A DNA stretch of 64,000 bases from CAWATZ01 sp963784995 (GTDB lineage Bacteria; Planctomycetota; Planctomycetia; Gemmatales; Gemmataceae): positions 1,240,001 through 1,304,000 of the forward strand of contig CAWATZ010000003.1 of assembly GCA_963784995.1 (NCBI GenBank), read 5' to 3'. A program made the translations under genes and the position numbers. Below are positions 63,994-64,000 of this stretch, one piece after another. Numbering within the stretch: position 1 is the first letter of the stretch; each line of letters starts with the position of its first letter. The notes beneath the pieces were generated by a model, which made no database searches, was not told the origin of the DNA, and worked only from the letters and a program-made list of their open reading frames with translations.

Positions 63994-64000
63994 GTGATGG

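Overview
The window is GC-rich bacterial DNA that most likely comes from a planctomycete of the Gemmataceae/Gemmatales type. The evidence is the protein content: two DUF1501 proteins, two DUF1559 pseudopilin-like proteins, a leucine-rich protein with the TIGR02996 N-terminal repeat-companion domain, Ser/Thr kinases fused to WD40 propellers, ECF sigma factors and a secreted PQQ-type propeller. Many reading frames are broken by single-base indels, including genes that look ordinary, so either the assembly carries indel errors or decay is widespread. Each break is described in its entry.

Layout. 1-477 is the end of a DUF1501 gene. 554-11437 is a roughly 10.9 kb integrative element bounded by an exact 50-bp direct repeat that is the 3' part of a CAT-anticodon tRNA-like gene. 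It holds a decayed tyrosine integrase, an AlpA-type excisionase/regulator, a decayed archaeo-eukaryotic-type primase followed by an iteron-like repeat cluster, several small planctomycete-specific genes, a leftward block (DUF6573 and others) divergent from an XRE repressor, and a DUF433/DUF5615 toxin-antitoxin pair at the right end. 11860-13494 is more accessory DNA ending in a second, decayed DUF433/DUF5615 pair. 13495-27035 is backbone: cydAB, a membrane spermidine-synthase-like protein, a zinc-ribbon membrane protein, nnrD, a phytase-like esterase, a VapBC-type pair, a leucine-rich protein and an unknown protein.

27481-39288 is a tandem duplication (period about 5.92 kb) of a three-gene unit on the minus strand: ECF sigma factor, DUF1559 pseudopilin, and a giant kinase-WD40-repeat-beta-lactamase protein. 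In both copies the beta-lactamase lies in the -1 frame, and the junction is a canonical slippery heptamer, C CCT TTC, with a Shine-Dalgarno-like GGAGGT 12 nt upstream. This is a candidate for programmed frameshifting.

39336-45485 holds a thioredoxin-TPR protein, DUF1501, a PQQ propeller, two cysteine-rich secreted peptides and queC. 45731-54200 is a signalling block on the plus strand: a membrane Ser/Thr kinase with an outer sensor region, an FHA-class III cyclase, a class-II-type cyclic-nucleotide phosphodiesterase, then phoR-phoU-phoB. 54210-55103 holds two proteins whose C-termini imitate the SSB tail (DEIPF, DENIPF). 55539-63993 holds a metallo-hydrolase, an oxidoreductase-SelD fusion, a 2Fe-2S ferredoxin, an amidohydrolase, a PAP2 phosphatase, a YHS-domain secreted protein, purM and two unknown genes.

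The window is studded with long intergenic hairpins (arms 10-38 bp) that fall into families. Two members of one family are each flanked by 24-28 bp direct repeats that duplicate the 3' end and stop codon of the upstream gene, so they look like mobile palindromic elements. A separate 42-nt repeat sits inside two unrelated coding genes in different reading frames.
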